Origin: SIG469 sp964384255
GTDB lineage: Bacteria > Bacillota > Clostridia > Oscillospirales > Oscillospiraceae
NCBI GenBank assembly: GCA_964384255.1
Contig: CAYLKH010000002.1
Location: 14,577 to 78,576 of the forward strand
Reading direction: 5' to 3'
Length of the DNA: 64,000 bases
Part shown: piece after piece, positions 33,636 through 41,703 of the stretch
How the letters are laid out: each line of letters opens with the position of its first letter
How positions within the stretch are numbered: position 1 is the stretch's first letter
Position numbers and translations under genes: made by a program
Notes under the pieces: model-generated
What the model saw: the letters and a program-made list of their open reading frames with translations, nothing else
The model's database searches: none
Told to the model about the DNA's origin: nothing

Positions 33636-34157
33636 TCAGGCCAGCGTTATCCAATATCTTTGGAAAACGGTGTGATCTTCGTCTTCTATTTCGTTTTCCA
33701 GCACGCCGCCGTTTTTGATTATGACCCGGGCCGAGGCAATGTTATCCTTTTGACAGGTCACAAGAACGCTGCTTATCCCCATGGATAAACAGCGCTGGAG
33801 AGCCAGAGCCAGCATGGAGGTACCATAACCGCGGCCGCGCATGGATGGACGGACGGAATACCCGATATGGCCGCCGGTAGCCAGAAGGCTTTCGTTAAGC
33901 TCGGGCCTTATCTGGAGCATACCAACAGGAAGATCACCGATAGTGGCGAAATATGTTATGGAAGGCATATATCCGGGCAACGGCGAGCTTTTTGCATCGG
34001 TGACCCGCTTTAGCCACATGCTGTAGCTGGTAGCGCTGTCAAATCCATAGCTCCCGGCGATTTTCGATTCGCCGAAATCAAAAAATTCTCTGCGCATATC
34101 AAGAGCAGAGCGTTGGAGCTTTGCGGATGGTAAAGTGAGCTTTAATGAATTGGACAA
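33636..34157 (-). CDS. GNAT family N-acetyltransferase
   Basis: A 173-residue acetyl-CoA-dependent acyltransferase. The acetyl-CoA loop is SVRPSMRGRGYGTSMLALAL, followed by the VTCQKDNIASARVIIKNGG block with the asparagine typical of RimJ/RimL-like and small-molecule GNATs. The TTG at 34157 with GGGAGGG seven bases upstream is the best start. It lies between the minigene terminator and gltX on the minus strand. The substrate cannot be told. Confidence 0.85.
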   Translation of the reverse strand: MSNSLKLTLPSAKLQRSALDMRREFFDFGESKIAGSYGFDSATSYSMWLKRVTDAKSSPLPGYMPSITYFATIGDLPVGMLQIRPELNESLLATGGHIGYSVRPSMRGRGYGTSMLALALQRCLSMGISSVLVTCQKDNIASARVIIKNGGVLENEIEDEDHTVFQRYWITLA

Positions 34158-34181
34158 ATTTATCCCTCCCAAAAGAAAATA

Positions 34182-34218
34182 TAAAACCGGCGCAAGCCTG
34201 ACAAAAGCCTGCGCCGGT
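34182..34218 (-). terminator. Terminator of the 33-residue minigene
   Basis: On the minus strand ACCGGCGCAGGC pairs with GCTTGCGCCGGT around TTTTGTCA, then TTTTAT follows. It lies 18 bases after the small gene's stop. Confidence 0.85.
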
Positions 34219-34236
34219 GCATCAATTCAAAAGCGT

Positions 34237-34338
34237 TCAGTTTGAAAAAGAATGCGCAAGGCCAAGCCCGCCGACAGCAAAAGCTTTTGCGACGCGCTGA
34301 TGTTTGCAGTAAAGCAGAGCAAAATTACGCATTATCAT
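34237..34338 (-). CDS. 33-residue peptide minigene
   Basis: A short frame with a full set of expression signals: promoter TTGACA-17-TATCAT (34367-34395), GGAGG seven bases before the ATG, and a strong terminator after the TGA. The peptide begins MIMRNFALLYCKHQRVAKAF and has a Gly/Leu-rich end, with a net positive charge and one cysteine. I do not recognise it. A signal peptide-like or membrane-active peptide is possible. It might instead be a small regulatory RNA, but the ribosome binding site argues for translation. Confidence 0.65.
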   Translation of the reverse strand: MIMRNFALLYCKHQRVAKAFAVGGLGLAHSFSN

Positions 34339-34366
34339 TCCCAAACCTCCTTTTCAGAATGTGGGT

Positions 34367-34395
34367 ATGATACCACCGGCATGGGTATTTGTCAA
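34367..34395 (-). promoter_or_regulatory. Promoter of the 33-residue minigene
   Basis: TTGACA (minus strand of 34390-34395) and TATCAT (34367-34372) are 17 bases apart. The predicted start of RNA is about 20 bases before the GGAGG. Confidence 0.8.
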
Positions 34396-34443
34396 GGTCA
34401 AAATACAATATGTTGTGTTCGGTTCAAAATAGGCTGGGATTTA

Positions 34444-34472
34444 TTGACTAACTGTATGTTTTGGGATATAAT
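34444..34472 (+). promoter_or_regulatory. Promoter for the lipoprotein-dlt unit
   Basis: TTGACT and a perfect TATAAT with a 17-base spacer, 82 bases before the first lipoprotein gene. The next good terminator on this strand is at 41641-41689, after the last dlt gene. Confidence 0.8.
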
Positions 34473-34553
34473 AGACTAGTTTAATTGCGAGAACCGATTG
34501 CCTGCCATCCATGGCAGTAACTGACAATAAATATTACAAAGGAGCTTTCATTT

Positions 34554-35186
34554 ATGAAAAGATATCTTGTTTTGCTTTCTCTTGTCGTCATCGCGGCAAT
34601 GCTTGCCGGTTGCGGCGGAGCCTCCGAGCCAGCCGTTTCCGCCGAAGCAGCTTCTTCCGAGCCTGTTCAGGCCGCTGTTTCCGAATCCCCGGCAGAAAGC
34701 GAGCCTGCCCAGTCCAACGGCCCACTGGTCATAGGCGGTGCCGCCGACGAAGCCCAGTCTCCGGCCGCGGCTGCCGACATCAACGAGGAAGACCTTGTGG
34801 TTGTCATTAACGGTGGGGAACTCACCTTCGACATGACGATGGATTCTGTCTTTGAACTGCTTGGAACCGATTACGAATACTCCGAAGCTATCAGCTGCGC
34901 TTACGACGGCATGGACAAAACCTTTGAATACTCCGATCTGGTGATTTATTCCTGGCCAGACGGCGAAACTGATCGCGTCAGCGAATTCCTTATTTTCTCC
35001 GACGTATGCACCACCGCCCGTGGCATCACCGTAGGCTCTTCCCTGGACGATGTTATCGCGGCTTATGGTCAGGGCAGCGAGGTCGGCTCAATGATCGAAT
35101 ACGAAGCCCTCGGAAGACTCATTAGCTTCAGCATATCTGACGGCGCTGTTACCGATATCGACTTTATGACTGTGCAGGAAGACTGA
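34554..35186 (+). CDS. Small lipoprotein, function unknown
   Basis: A 210-residue lipoprotein with lipobox LAGC (C20). A Ser/Ala/Glu/Pro-rich linker of about 60 residues follows, then a compact domain of about 120 residues with aromatic and acidic positions (FELLGTDYEYSEAISC, then GITVGSSLDDVIAAYGQGSEV). The repeated pattern of GS/G-x-L/VF-LG recalls BLIP/SmpA-like folds, a resemblance only. AAAGGAG precedes the ATG. It is the first gene after the promoter at 34444 and 31 bases before the transglutaminase lipoprotein, so a cell-envelope role is likely. Confidence 0.8.
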   Translation: MKRYLVLLSLVVIAAMLAGCGGASEPAVSAEAASSEPVQAAVSESPAESEPAQSNGPLVIGGAADEAQSPAAAADINEEDLVVVINGGELTFDMTMDSVFELLGTDYEYSEAISCAYDGMDKTFEYSDLVIYSWPDGETDRVSEFLIFSDVCTTARGITVGSSLDDVIAAYGQGSEVGSMIEYEALGRLISFSISDGAVTDIDFMTVQED

Positions 35187-35217
35187 TTTTTCGAAAGGAA
35201 TGCCTTAAATTCTGGGC

Positions 35218-37434
35218 ATGAGATCAATGAAGAAGATTTTACTGCTTTTACTGGCCGCAGCAATGCTTTTGTGCCTTTGCTCCTGCGGCGACGAAACAAA
35301 GGAGAATACCGATTCTTCCAATAATTCCCAATCAGAAGCCGAATCTGCCGAACCTGTTTCCACCGAACCTCAGGTTCCTCAAACTGCTCGCACCCGCCCC
35401 CAGACCACTGACGAGCTTTATTCAAAATGGATCAGCCTTGGGGTCGTTTCCGGCGACGACAGAGCTTCCGCTGTTTCCAACAGTGAGCTGTGCCAGATAC
35501 TTAACAGCATCCTGGGCTACGACAAAAGCGGTGTCCATCGTTACTATGATATTCTTCGTCAGGACGAATATTACGATGATGTTATGGCCATCGATGCAGT
35601 AGGTATCCTGACCGGTTCCGGCGGATACTACCTTCCGGAAGAACCTGTTACCCGGGAACGGGCAATGACCGCCCTTGTCAAAGCCTTTGGCCAGCTGACC
35701 GACGAAACCGGCGTTACTTCCTATTCTGACGATTCGCTTATCTCCGACTGGGCCAGAAATGCCTGCCTTCAGTTTGACCGCAATAACTGGTATGTTGGCG
35801 ACGAGCTTCGCCCGGGGGACAGCATAACCCAGGGCGAGCTGCTTTGGATGATTGACAAGCTGGTCAACGACATAGTCAGCGGCGGCGACCTTTCGGGAAC
35901 ATACTATTCCGGCATAATGGTCACTGGCGGCACTGTCAACATCTCCGACGCTCTGATTTATGGCAACATTTATGTTCTGGCCGGCGCGGGAGAGGTAAAT
36001 CTCAACATAGTCAACAGCACCATTACCGGCAATATCTATATTGGCCGCGGGACCAAAAGCATAAGCAGCGTTATGCCCGCAGTGTCCGTGACCGAAAGCT
36101 CGGTCAACGGTATATATTGCGACTATCCTTCGGCGGTTTTTATCAACGCAGATGTGGACGAAATGTATGTAAACGAAGCTGTTGAGCTTTCTTTGGGAGA
36201 CAAGGCTGTGGTCAGCTTCTTTGTGGCTGATAATGTTGCTAACGTTTCCGGCCCGGGCCGCATTTCCATGGCTATTATTAACGAAAACGCCACCGGCTCC
36301 AGCTTTGCCACCGCTCCCGATGTTTATTTTGATTCTCCCGGCTGCTATTACAGCGGCCCCGAAACCGGATTCCTTGTTATCCTTGGAAAAACTTACCTTG
36401 TGGGTGACGGGGGAGAGCTTTATAAGGGATTTGTCATGGTAGGCGATGACGAATACTATTTTGATGATAACGGCGTTATGGCCACCGGTCTGGTTGAGAT
36501 CGATGGGGTTGAATACCTTTTCGGCGACGACGGCGTTATGATAAGCGGCTTTAAACATGTAAATGGTAACGTCTGCTATTACGATGTCCTTGGTCAGATG
36601 CTTACGGGCCGCCAGATAATCGGCGGATATGAGTACGTCTTTGACCAGTCGGGCATACTCCAAACAGGATTGTTCCAATATGAGGGTTCCTGGTATGTAT
36701 CTGACGCCAACGGTATCCTTGTCCTTAACGGGCTTGCTGAGATCGATGGAAAGATCTATGCTGCCAGCGAGGAAGGCTCGCTGCTGACCGGCATTGTAGA
36801 GTTCGACGACGAGGCTCACTGGTTCGATCCCGATACCTATGCCATGGTCACAAATACCCAGATCGACGATATGATAATCGACGAAAACGGCGTCATAACC
36901 AATTTTGACGGCGGACGGATATCCAGCGGCGATAAAGAGCTGGATGCCATGCTTGACGAGATAATTGCCGAGATCTGCTCCGACGACATGACCCTCGAAG
37001 AAAAAATGTGGGAGGTTTACGCCTGGACCAAGGTCAATATCCGCTATCGCTCGACTCCTATCGACCTTTCCCAGGGATACACTGAGGAGCTGGTCATTGA
37101 ACACGGCACGAACACTCTCGAAACACGGCGAGGTGCTTGCGAGCATTTTGCCATAGTTAACGCTCTTCTGTTCAACCGGCTGGGTATCGAGACTCAGCTC
37201 ATCCAGGGCTACAGGCTGTCGTTGAATTATGGCGACTGGTCTGACCATTCCTGGGTTTTGGCAAAAACCGGGGAAGGGCTGTGGTATCATTATGACGCTC
37301 TTTTCGAGTATACTAACCTTGGAGTTGACCGGGGAGCTTTTGGAAAAACCGATTCGCAAATGTCCTCTCATCACACCTGGGAGGCTGACGACTATCCGGT
37401 TTGTGACGGCGAAACCATATATTCGGAAGACTGA
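35218..37434 (+). CDS. Multidomain lipoprotein with cell-wall repeats and transglutaminase-like domain
   Basis: A 738-residue surface lipoprotein with a lipobox at LCSC (C23). Residues about 64-215 resemble SLH/S-layer helical modules, about 220-330 are a Gly-rich beta-helix-like stretch, and about 390-560 hold some seven 20-residue repeats like choline-binding or glucan-binding repeats (DDEYYFDDNGVMATGL). The C-terminal domain is transglutaminase-like with the triad C641 (RRGACEHF), H677 (SDHSW) and D693 (YHYDAL). Such domains can act as proteases or amide-forming enzymes. It ends 17 bases before dltA, so a link with teichoic-acid alanylation is suggested. The start could also be the ATG at 35227. 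Confidence 0.82.
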   Translation: MRSMKKILLLLLAAAMLLCLCSCGDETKENTDSSNNSQSEAESAEPVSTEPQVPQTARTRPQTTDELYSKWISLGVVSGDDRASAVSNSELCQILNSILGYDKSGVHRYYDILRQDEYYDDVMAIDAVGILTGSGGYYLPEEPVTRERAMTALVKAFGQLTDETGVTSYSDDSLISDWARNACLQFDRNNWYVGDELRPGDSITQGELLWMIDKLVNDIVSGGDLSGTYYSGIMVTGGTVNISDALIYGNIYVLAGAGEVNLNIVNSTITGNIYIGRGTKSISSVMPAVSVTESSVNGIYCDYPSAVFINADVDEMYVNEAVELSLGDKAVVSFFVADNVANVSGPGRISMAIINENATGSSFATAPDVYFDSPGCYYSGPETGFLVILGKTYLVGDGGELYKGFVMVGDDEYYFDDNGVMATGLVEIDGVEYLFGDDGVMISGFKHVNGNVCYYDVLGQMLTGRQIIGGYEYVFDQSGILQTGLFQYEGSWYVSDANGILVLNGLAEIDGKIYAASEEGSLLTGIVEFDDEAHWFDPDTYAMVTNTQIDDMIIDENGVITNFDGGRISSGDKELDAMLDEIIAEICSDDMTLEEKMWEVYAWTKVNIRYRSTPIDLSQGYTEELVIEHGTNTLETRRGACEHFAIVNALLFNRLGIETQLIQGYRLSLNYGDWSDHSWVLAKTGEGLWYHYDALFEYTNLGVDRGAFGKTDSQMSSHHTWEADDYPVCDGETIYSED

Positions 37435-37451
37435 TTTTATTGGAGGTTCGT

Positions 37452-38945
37452 ATGTTCCTTCTTGAAAGCATTAAACGCAGCGCCCGGCTGGGAACTGATG
37501 CTGTCATATGCGGAGATTCCGTTATGAGCTATGCCAGGCTTGACGAAAGAAGCGGAGCCTTCGGGACCTATCTGCTGAGCCTTGGCGGCAACGCACCTGT
37601 GCTTATCTATGGCCATAAGGAGGCAGACTTCTTAAGCTGTATGTACGGCAGCCTCAAAGCCGGCAGAGCCTATGTGCCGATAGATATCTCCTTCCCTCAT
37701 GACAGGCTCGAACAGGTCATTGACGAGGTCGGGCCCGGTGTTATAGTCGACTTTACCGGAACTATCGGCGGCGGCATCGATCCTGATGAGCTTGAGGATA
37801 TTTTCCTCCGCTTCCATGGTCGTGAGCCTGATAGAACCAGCTGGGTTGGGCCGGAGGACACCTGCTATATGATTTTCACCTCCGGGTCCACAGGAAAACC
37901 CAAGGGCGTTCCTATTTGCCTGAAAAATCTTGAAAATATGTTTTCCTCAGCCCGTGTCGTCTGCGCCACCGAGGATGGGGGAGTGTGCCTCAATTCGGTT
38001 TCTTATTCCTTCGACCTTTCTGTTATTGCGGTTTGGGTCGCGGTCGGACTTGGTATGACGCTGTATACCATCGACAAAAAGACCACCGAAAACTTTAAAG
38101 AGATGTTTACCGCTTTGAAAAAGTCCGGTATCACTCTCTGGGTAACAACTCCTTCCTATGCGGAGGTATGCGTTATGAGCGACGATTTTAACGACAGCCT
38201 TCTGCCCGATGTAAAAAAATTCTTCTTCTGCGGTGAGATCCTTACTAACAAGCTTGCCGCTGCTTTGCTGGAAAGATTTCCTGAGGCCACCGTACTCAAT
38301 ACCTATGGCCCAACAGAGGCCACAGTGTTTGTTACCTCTGTTGAGGTTTCCAGGCAGATGGCCCAGTCTGACGAACCGTTGCCTGTTGGTCGCTTTTTTA
38401 AATCCATAACCCCCAGAATAGTTGACGAAAACGGTAATTGCGTTCCCAATGGTGAAAAGGGCCAGCTTCAGCTTATTGGCGACAGCGTGTCTCCGGGATA
38501 TTTTGGCAGACCTGATCTTAACGAAAAGGCGTTTTTTGATATTGAGCTTGACGGCCGCCTCACAAGAGGCTACAATACCGGCGATATCTGCTATATGGTG
38601 GGTGATATGCTCCACTATTGCGGACGCAACGATTTGCAGATCAAGCTTAATGGGTTCAGGATCGAGATAGAAGACATCGAAAAAAACCTTATGAAGCTGC
38701 CTTCGGTAAAACGTGCGGCGGTTTGCCCGGTTTATGTGGACGGCAAGGTCGACAGTCTGGTGGCCTTTATCCTGCCTCAGGGCGAAAGCGAGCTGCCAAA
38801 GCTGAAACGCATCAACGCCATAAAGGCTCAGCTTGGTCAGCTGGTCCCGGCATATATGATACCCAGAAAATTTGTTATTAAGGATTCATTCCCCACCAAT
38901 GCCAATGGCAAGGTGGATAAAAAGACGCTTTTGGCGTCGCTGTAA
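37452..38945 (+). CDS. dltA: D-alanine--D-alanyl carrier protein ligase DltA
   Basis: A 497-residue adenylating enzyme that activates D-alanine and loads it on DltC. The P-loop-like FTSGSTGKPKG is at 142-152, with NTYGPTEAT and the hinge GYNTGD later. The ATG at 37452 follows GGAGG by five bases; the in-frame TTG at 37440 is an artefact. It is the first of dltABCDX. D-alanylation of teichoic acids lowers negative charge and increases resistance to cationic peptides. Confidence 0.94.
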   Translation: MFLLESIKRSARLGTDAVICGDSVMSYARLDERSGAFGTYLLSLGGNAPVLIYGHKEADFLSCMYGSLKAGRAYVPIDISFPHDRLEQVIDEVGPGVIVDFTGTIGGGIDPDELEDIFLRFHGREPDRTSWVGPEDTCYMIFTSGSTGKPKGVPICLKNLENMFSSARVVCATEDGGVCLNSVSYSFDLSVIAVWVAVGLGMTLYTIDKKTTENFKEMFTALKKSGITLWVTTPSYAEVCVMSDDFNDSLLPDVKKFFFCGEILTNKLAAALLERFPEATVLNTYGPTEATVFVTSVEVSRQMAQSDEPLPVGRFFKSITPRIVDENGNCVPNGEKGQLQLIGDSVSPGYFGRPDLNEKAFFDIELDGRLTRGYNTGDICYMVGDMLHYCGRNDLQIKLNGFRIEIEDIEKNLMKLPSVKRAAVCPVYVDGKVDSLVAFILPQGESELPKLKRINAIKAQLGQLVPAYMIPRKFVIKDSFPTNANGKVDKKTLLASL

Positions 38946-38957
38946 ACGGAGTAATAA

Positions 38958-40091
38958 ATGATACCATACGAGGGTTTGCTGTTCTTTTATATTCTGGCGG
39001 CAGTGCTGCTGGTTTCTGCTGTTTTGGGCTTTGTGGGCAGGGGCCTTAAGCTTTGGGGCATGATATCGACCCTGCTTATGCTGCTTCTGATTTTCCAGGG
39101 CCAGCAGCTATGGCTGCTGGTGGGCTTTACGGTTTTTGAAATGGCGGTTCTGTTTATATATTCCGCCTTGAGAAAACGGGGCCAAAGCCCTACTCTTTGC
39201 TGGATATTTGTGTTCCTTGCGGCCGCGCCGCTGCTGGTGTCAAAGCTCAGCGGTCTGCTGACCGGAAATGCTGTTGGATTTTTGGGCATATCCTATCTGA
39301 CATTCAAGGCAGTGCAGATCGTGGTCGAAACCTATGACGGACTGATAGATAAGCTTTCGCCCCTGGATACCCTGTATTTTCTGCTGTTTTTTCCCACCAT
39401 TTCATCCGGCCCTATTGACAGATCCCGCAGGTTCTGCGGCGATATCAACGCTGGACTGACCGGGCAGCAGTATGCCCAGCTGTTCAAACAGGGCGTCTGG
39501 AAGCTTATGACCGGCGTTTTCTATGGCCTTGTGGTCAGCAACCTTATAAGCACCTTCTGGATGTCCCGCATCCCGGAAACCGGGTTTTTCAACCATTGGC
39601 AGTATATGTACTGCTACACCTTTTACCTGTTTTTCAACTTTGCCGGCTATAGCCGAATGGCCATAGGCGCAGGGTATATCATGGGTGTTAAGGTCCCCGA
39701 AAACTTCAATATGCCCTTTGTCAGCAAGGACCTTAAGGACTTCTGGTCCAGGTGGCACATCAGTCTGTCGACCTGGTTTCGGGACTTTATTTACACAAGG
39801 TTTGCTGCCATAAGCCTTAGAAATAAGTGGTTCAAAAATGTGTATATGGGAAGCTACATAGGCTATATCATCACCATGACTGTTATGGGGTTCTGGCATG
39901 GCTTCGAGCTTCACTATATTGTTTATGGCATCTATCACGGCCTTCTTATGTGCGCAAATGATGTGATCGAACACAAATGGAAGGGATATAAAAAACTGAG
40001 AAGGAAGGATAAGGCGTGGCCAGTTATGGCGCTTATCACTTTCCATCTTATCAGCTTTGGTATGCTCATTTTCTCGGGCAGATTATTCTAG
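38958..40091 (+). CDS. dltB: D-alanyl-lipoteichoic acid O-acyltransferase DltB
   Basis: A 377-residue MBOAT membrane protein with about ten membrane helices. The catalytic histidine is H314 in MGFWHGFELHYIVYG. FSRWHISLS-type sequence (FWSRWHISLSTWFRD) is the other MBOAT signature. DltB moves the D-alanyl group from DltC across the membrane. Only 12 bases separate it from dltA, with GGAG in between. Confidence 0.94.
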   Translation: MIPYEGLLFFYILAAVLLVSAVLGFVGRGLKLWGMISTLLMLLLIFQGQQLWLLVGFTVFEMAVLFIYSALRKRGQSPTLCWIFVFLAAAPLLVSKLSGLLTGNAVGFLGISYLTFKAVQIVVETYDGLIDKLSPLDTLYFLLFFPTISSGPIDRSRRFCGDINAGLTGQQYAQLFKQGVWKLMTGVFYGLVVSNLISTFWMSRIPETGFFNHWQYMYCYTFYLFFNFAGYSRMAIGAGYIMGVKVPENFNMPFVSKDLKDFWSRWHISLSTWFRDFIYTRFAAISLRNKWFKNVYMGSYIGYIITMTVMGFWHGFELHYIVYGIYHGLLMCANDVIEHKWKGYKKLRRKDKAWPVMALITFHLISFGMLIFSGRLF

Positions 40092-40103
40092 GAGGAACTT
40101 GCT

Positions 40104-40331
40104 ATGAAAGATACTTTGAAAGAGCTTATTGCCGACGTTTCCGGCTTTGACCCCGAAGATATAACCGACGATATTGATTTCTTTGAAGAAGGAATACTGG
40201 ATTCCTTCGGCGTTGTTCATCTGCTTATCAAGATCGAAGAAACCTTTGGCAAGAAGATAAACATTGCCGAAATCGTCCGGGACGATATCAACACTATGGA
40301 CAAGCTTGTTATCATGGTTGAAAACGTGTGA
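40104..40331 (+). CDS. dltC: D-alanyl carrier protein DltC
   Basis: A 75-residue acyl-carrier protein. The phosphopantetheine serine is S34 in LDSFGVV. Length and acidic composition are typical. AGGAGGA precedes the ATG. It would be primed by a phosphopantetheinyl transferase such as that at 1259-1882, which is inference. It overlaps dltD by one base. Confidence 0.94.
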   Translation: MKDTLKELIADVSGFDPEDITDDIDFFEEGILDSFGVVHLLIKIEETFGKKINIAEIVRDDINTMDKLVIMVENV

Positions 40332-41518
40332 TGAAAAGAACCATATTATCAGCCCTTTGCGCAGCCTTATGTGCCGTGCTGCTGACAGCGGCTGTTTTGG
40401 CTGGCAGCCGGGCCATGGTCCCGGATTATAAAAGCCAGACCGGGTATGAATATACCTCTGAAAAGGTGAAGGGTCAGGCCATTATCCAAAGCGCCGCTGC
40501 CCAGGATGATACTGTTTTTCTCTTCGGCTCATCAGAACTCAGCACAACTATGATAAGCTCCCACCCGGCGAATTTCTTTACCCAATACGATTTTGGCTTT
40601 GATGTATGTACTGTGGGGCGCGGCTCCAGCCAGAGCCTTATCCATGCCCTTATTCTGGCCGGCAACGGGGAAAGTCTGCGAGGTAAAAAAATCGTATTTA
40701 TGATATCGCCTCAGCATTTTGTTGAAGACGGTATCGCGTCGGATATGTTTGTGGCAAACTTTTCTCAGCAGCAATATCTCGAAGCCATGATGTCAGACCG
40801 GATCGACCCGGAAATCAGGCTTTATCTTTCCTCCCGGGTCAGCGACTGCTTTGACCGTTACGAGCTTGAATACGGTGACCCGGGCTTCCAGTCCTCCCGT
40901 CGGCTTGCAGGTCAGATGCTGGCTGGGGGCGGTATTGCCTATAACCTTATGAAACCGTACTACTCCCTGGAAGGCCTTTTGCTCCAAATCAGAGATAACG
41001 TTTCGGCAGCCAGAGCTGTCAGCGGTTTTGATGACATTAAAGGCAGTGTAGTCGATGACTTCGACTGGGAAACCTGTCGTCAGCAGATGATAGGTCTGGG
41101 CGCCAGGGAATCCGACAACAATGATTTCGGAATACTTAACGATTACTACGATACCAATATCGGGCGAAAGCTTATCCGTATGGAAAACAAGGATTCCGAT
41201 TTGTCCTATTCCCAGTCTGTGGAATATGACGATCTCGAAATACTTATCCAGCTGTGCGACACCTTTGAGATAGATGCCCTGTTTATCCATACGCCGCTCC
41301 ATGGCTCCTGGAGCGATTATTGCGGCTTTACCGCTGACAAAAGGCAGGAGTATTACGATAACGTCCGGGCCATTCTTGACGGGCATGGCTGCAATTATCT
41401 TGACCTGACCTCCAAAGAATACGACAGCTATTACCTTTGCGATGTTATGCATATAGGCTGGCTGGGATGGGTGGATATAAATGAAGCGATTTGTAACTTT
41501 TATTACGAAAACCAGTGA
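40331..41518 (+). CDS. dltD: D-alanyl-lipoteichoic acid biosynthesis protein DltD
   Basis: A 395-residue membrane-anchored SGNH-like hydrolase that passes D-alanine to teichoic acid outside the cell. One N-terminal helix (about 3-24), the nucleophile block FGSSELS (S67/S68 region) and the C-terminal DVMHIGWLGW with Asp and His are present. It starts at the ATG overlapping the dltC stop (TGATG). The last 38 bases overlap the small dltX-like gene in another frame. Confidence 0.92.
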   Translation: MKRTILSALCAALCAVLLTAAVLAGSRAMVPDYKSQTGYEYTSEKVKGQAIIQSAAAQDDTVFLFGSSELSTTMISSHPANFFTQYDFGFDVCTVGRGSSQSLIHALILAGNGESLRGKKIVFMISPQHFVEDGIASDMFVANFSQQQYLEAMMSDRIDPEIRLYLSSRVSDCFDRYELEYGDPGFQSSRRLAGQMLAGGGIAYNLMKPYYSLEGLLLQIRDNVSAARAVSGFDDIKGSVVDDFDWETCRQQMIGLGARESDNNDFGILNDYYDTNIGRKLIRMENKDSDLSYSQSVEYDDLEILIQLCDTFEIDALFIHTPLHGSWSDYCGFTADKRQEYYDNVRAILDGHGCNYLDLTSKEYDSYYLCDVMHIGWLGWVDINEAICNFYYENQ

Positions 41519-41639
41519 TTATTTTGCTGCCCACAGCTGGAGCAGGATCCTGTTTTATTCCTTTGTGCTGCTGGCGTTGATCGCCATGTTTGCTCTGGTG
41601 GAGCAGACGGAAGTGGCCTTTGTTTATAACGCGTTTTAA
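41481..41639 (+). CDS. dltX: DltX-like small membrane protein
   Basis: A 52-residue protein read in a different frame from the end of dltD, which it overlaps by 38 bases. It has one membrane helix (about 23-40, RILFYSFVLLALIAMFAL) and ends in FVYNAF (47-52), which matches the FxYxxF C-terminal motif of DltX; its tyrosine is known to take part in D-alanyl transfer between DltB and DltD. DltX is usually encoded before dltA in Bacillus and relatives, so its place at the end is unusual. No ribosome binding site is obvious, so coupling to dltD is likely. Confidence 0.82.
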   Translation: MKRFVTFITKTSDYFAAHSWSRILFYSFVLLALIAMFALVEQTEVAFVYNAF

Positions 41640-41640
41640 A

Positions 41641-41689
41641 AACAACAGGCTGTAGAAAAGTCGGGTTAGACTTTCTACAGCCTGTTGTT
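41641..41689. terminator. Bidirectional terminator between dltX and glnS
   Basis: AACAACAGGCTGTAGAAAAGTC pairs with GACTTTCTACAGCCTGTTGTT with one bulged base, followed by ATTT on the plus strand and TTTTAAAACG-like AT on the minus side. Confidence 0.8.
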
Positions 41690-41703
41690 ATTTACGCTGG
41701 ATA

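Noticed and set aside
32010..33788. A 592-codon open frame on the plus strand
   Set aside because: It is antisense to gltX and the end of the GNAT gene; no ribosome binding site and no family features.
35422..37374. A 650-codon open frame on the minus strand
   Set aside because: Antisense to the transglutaminase lipoprotein, which has a lipobox, domains and operon context.
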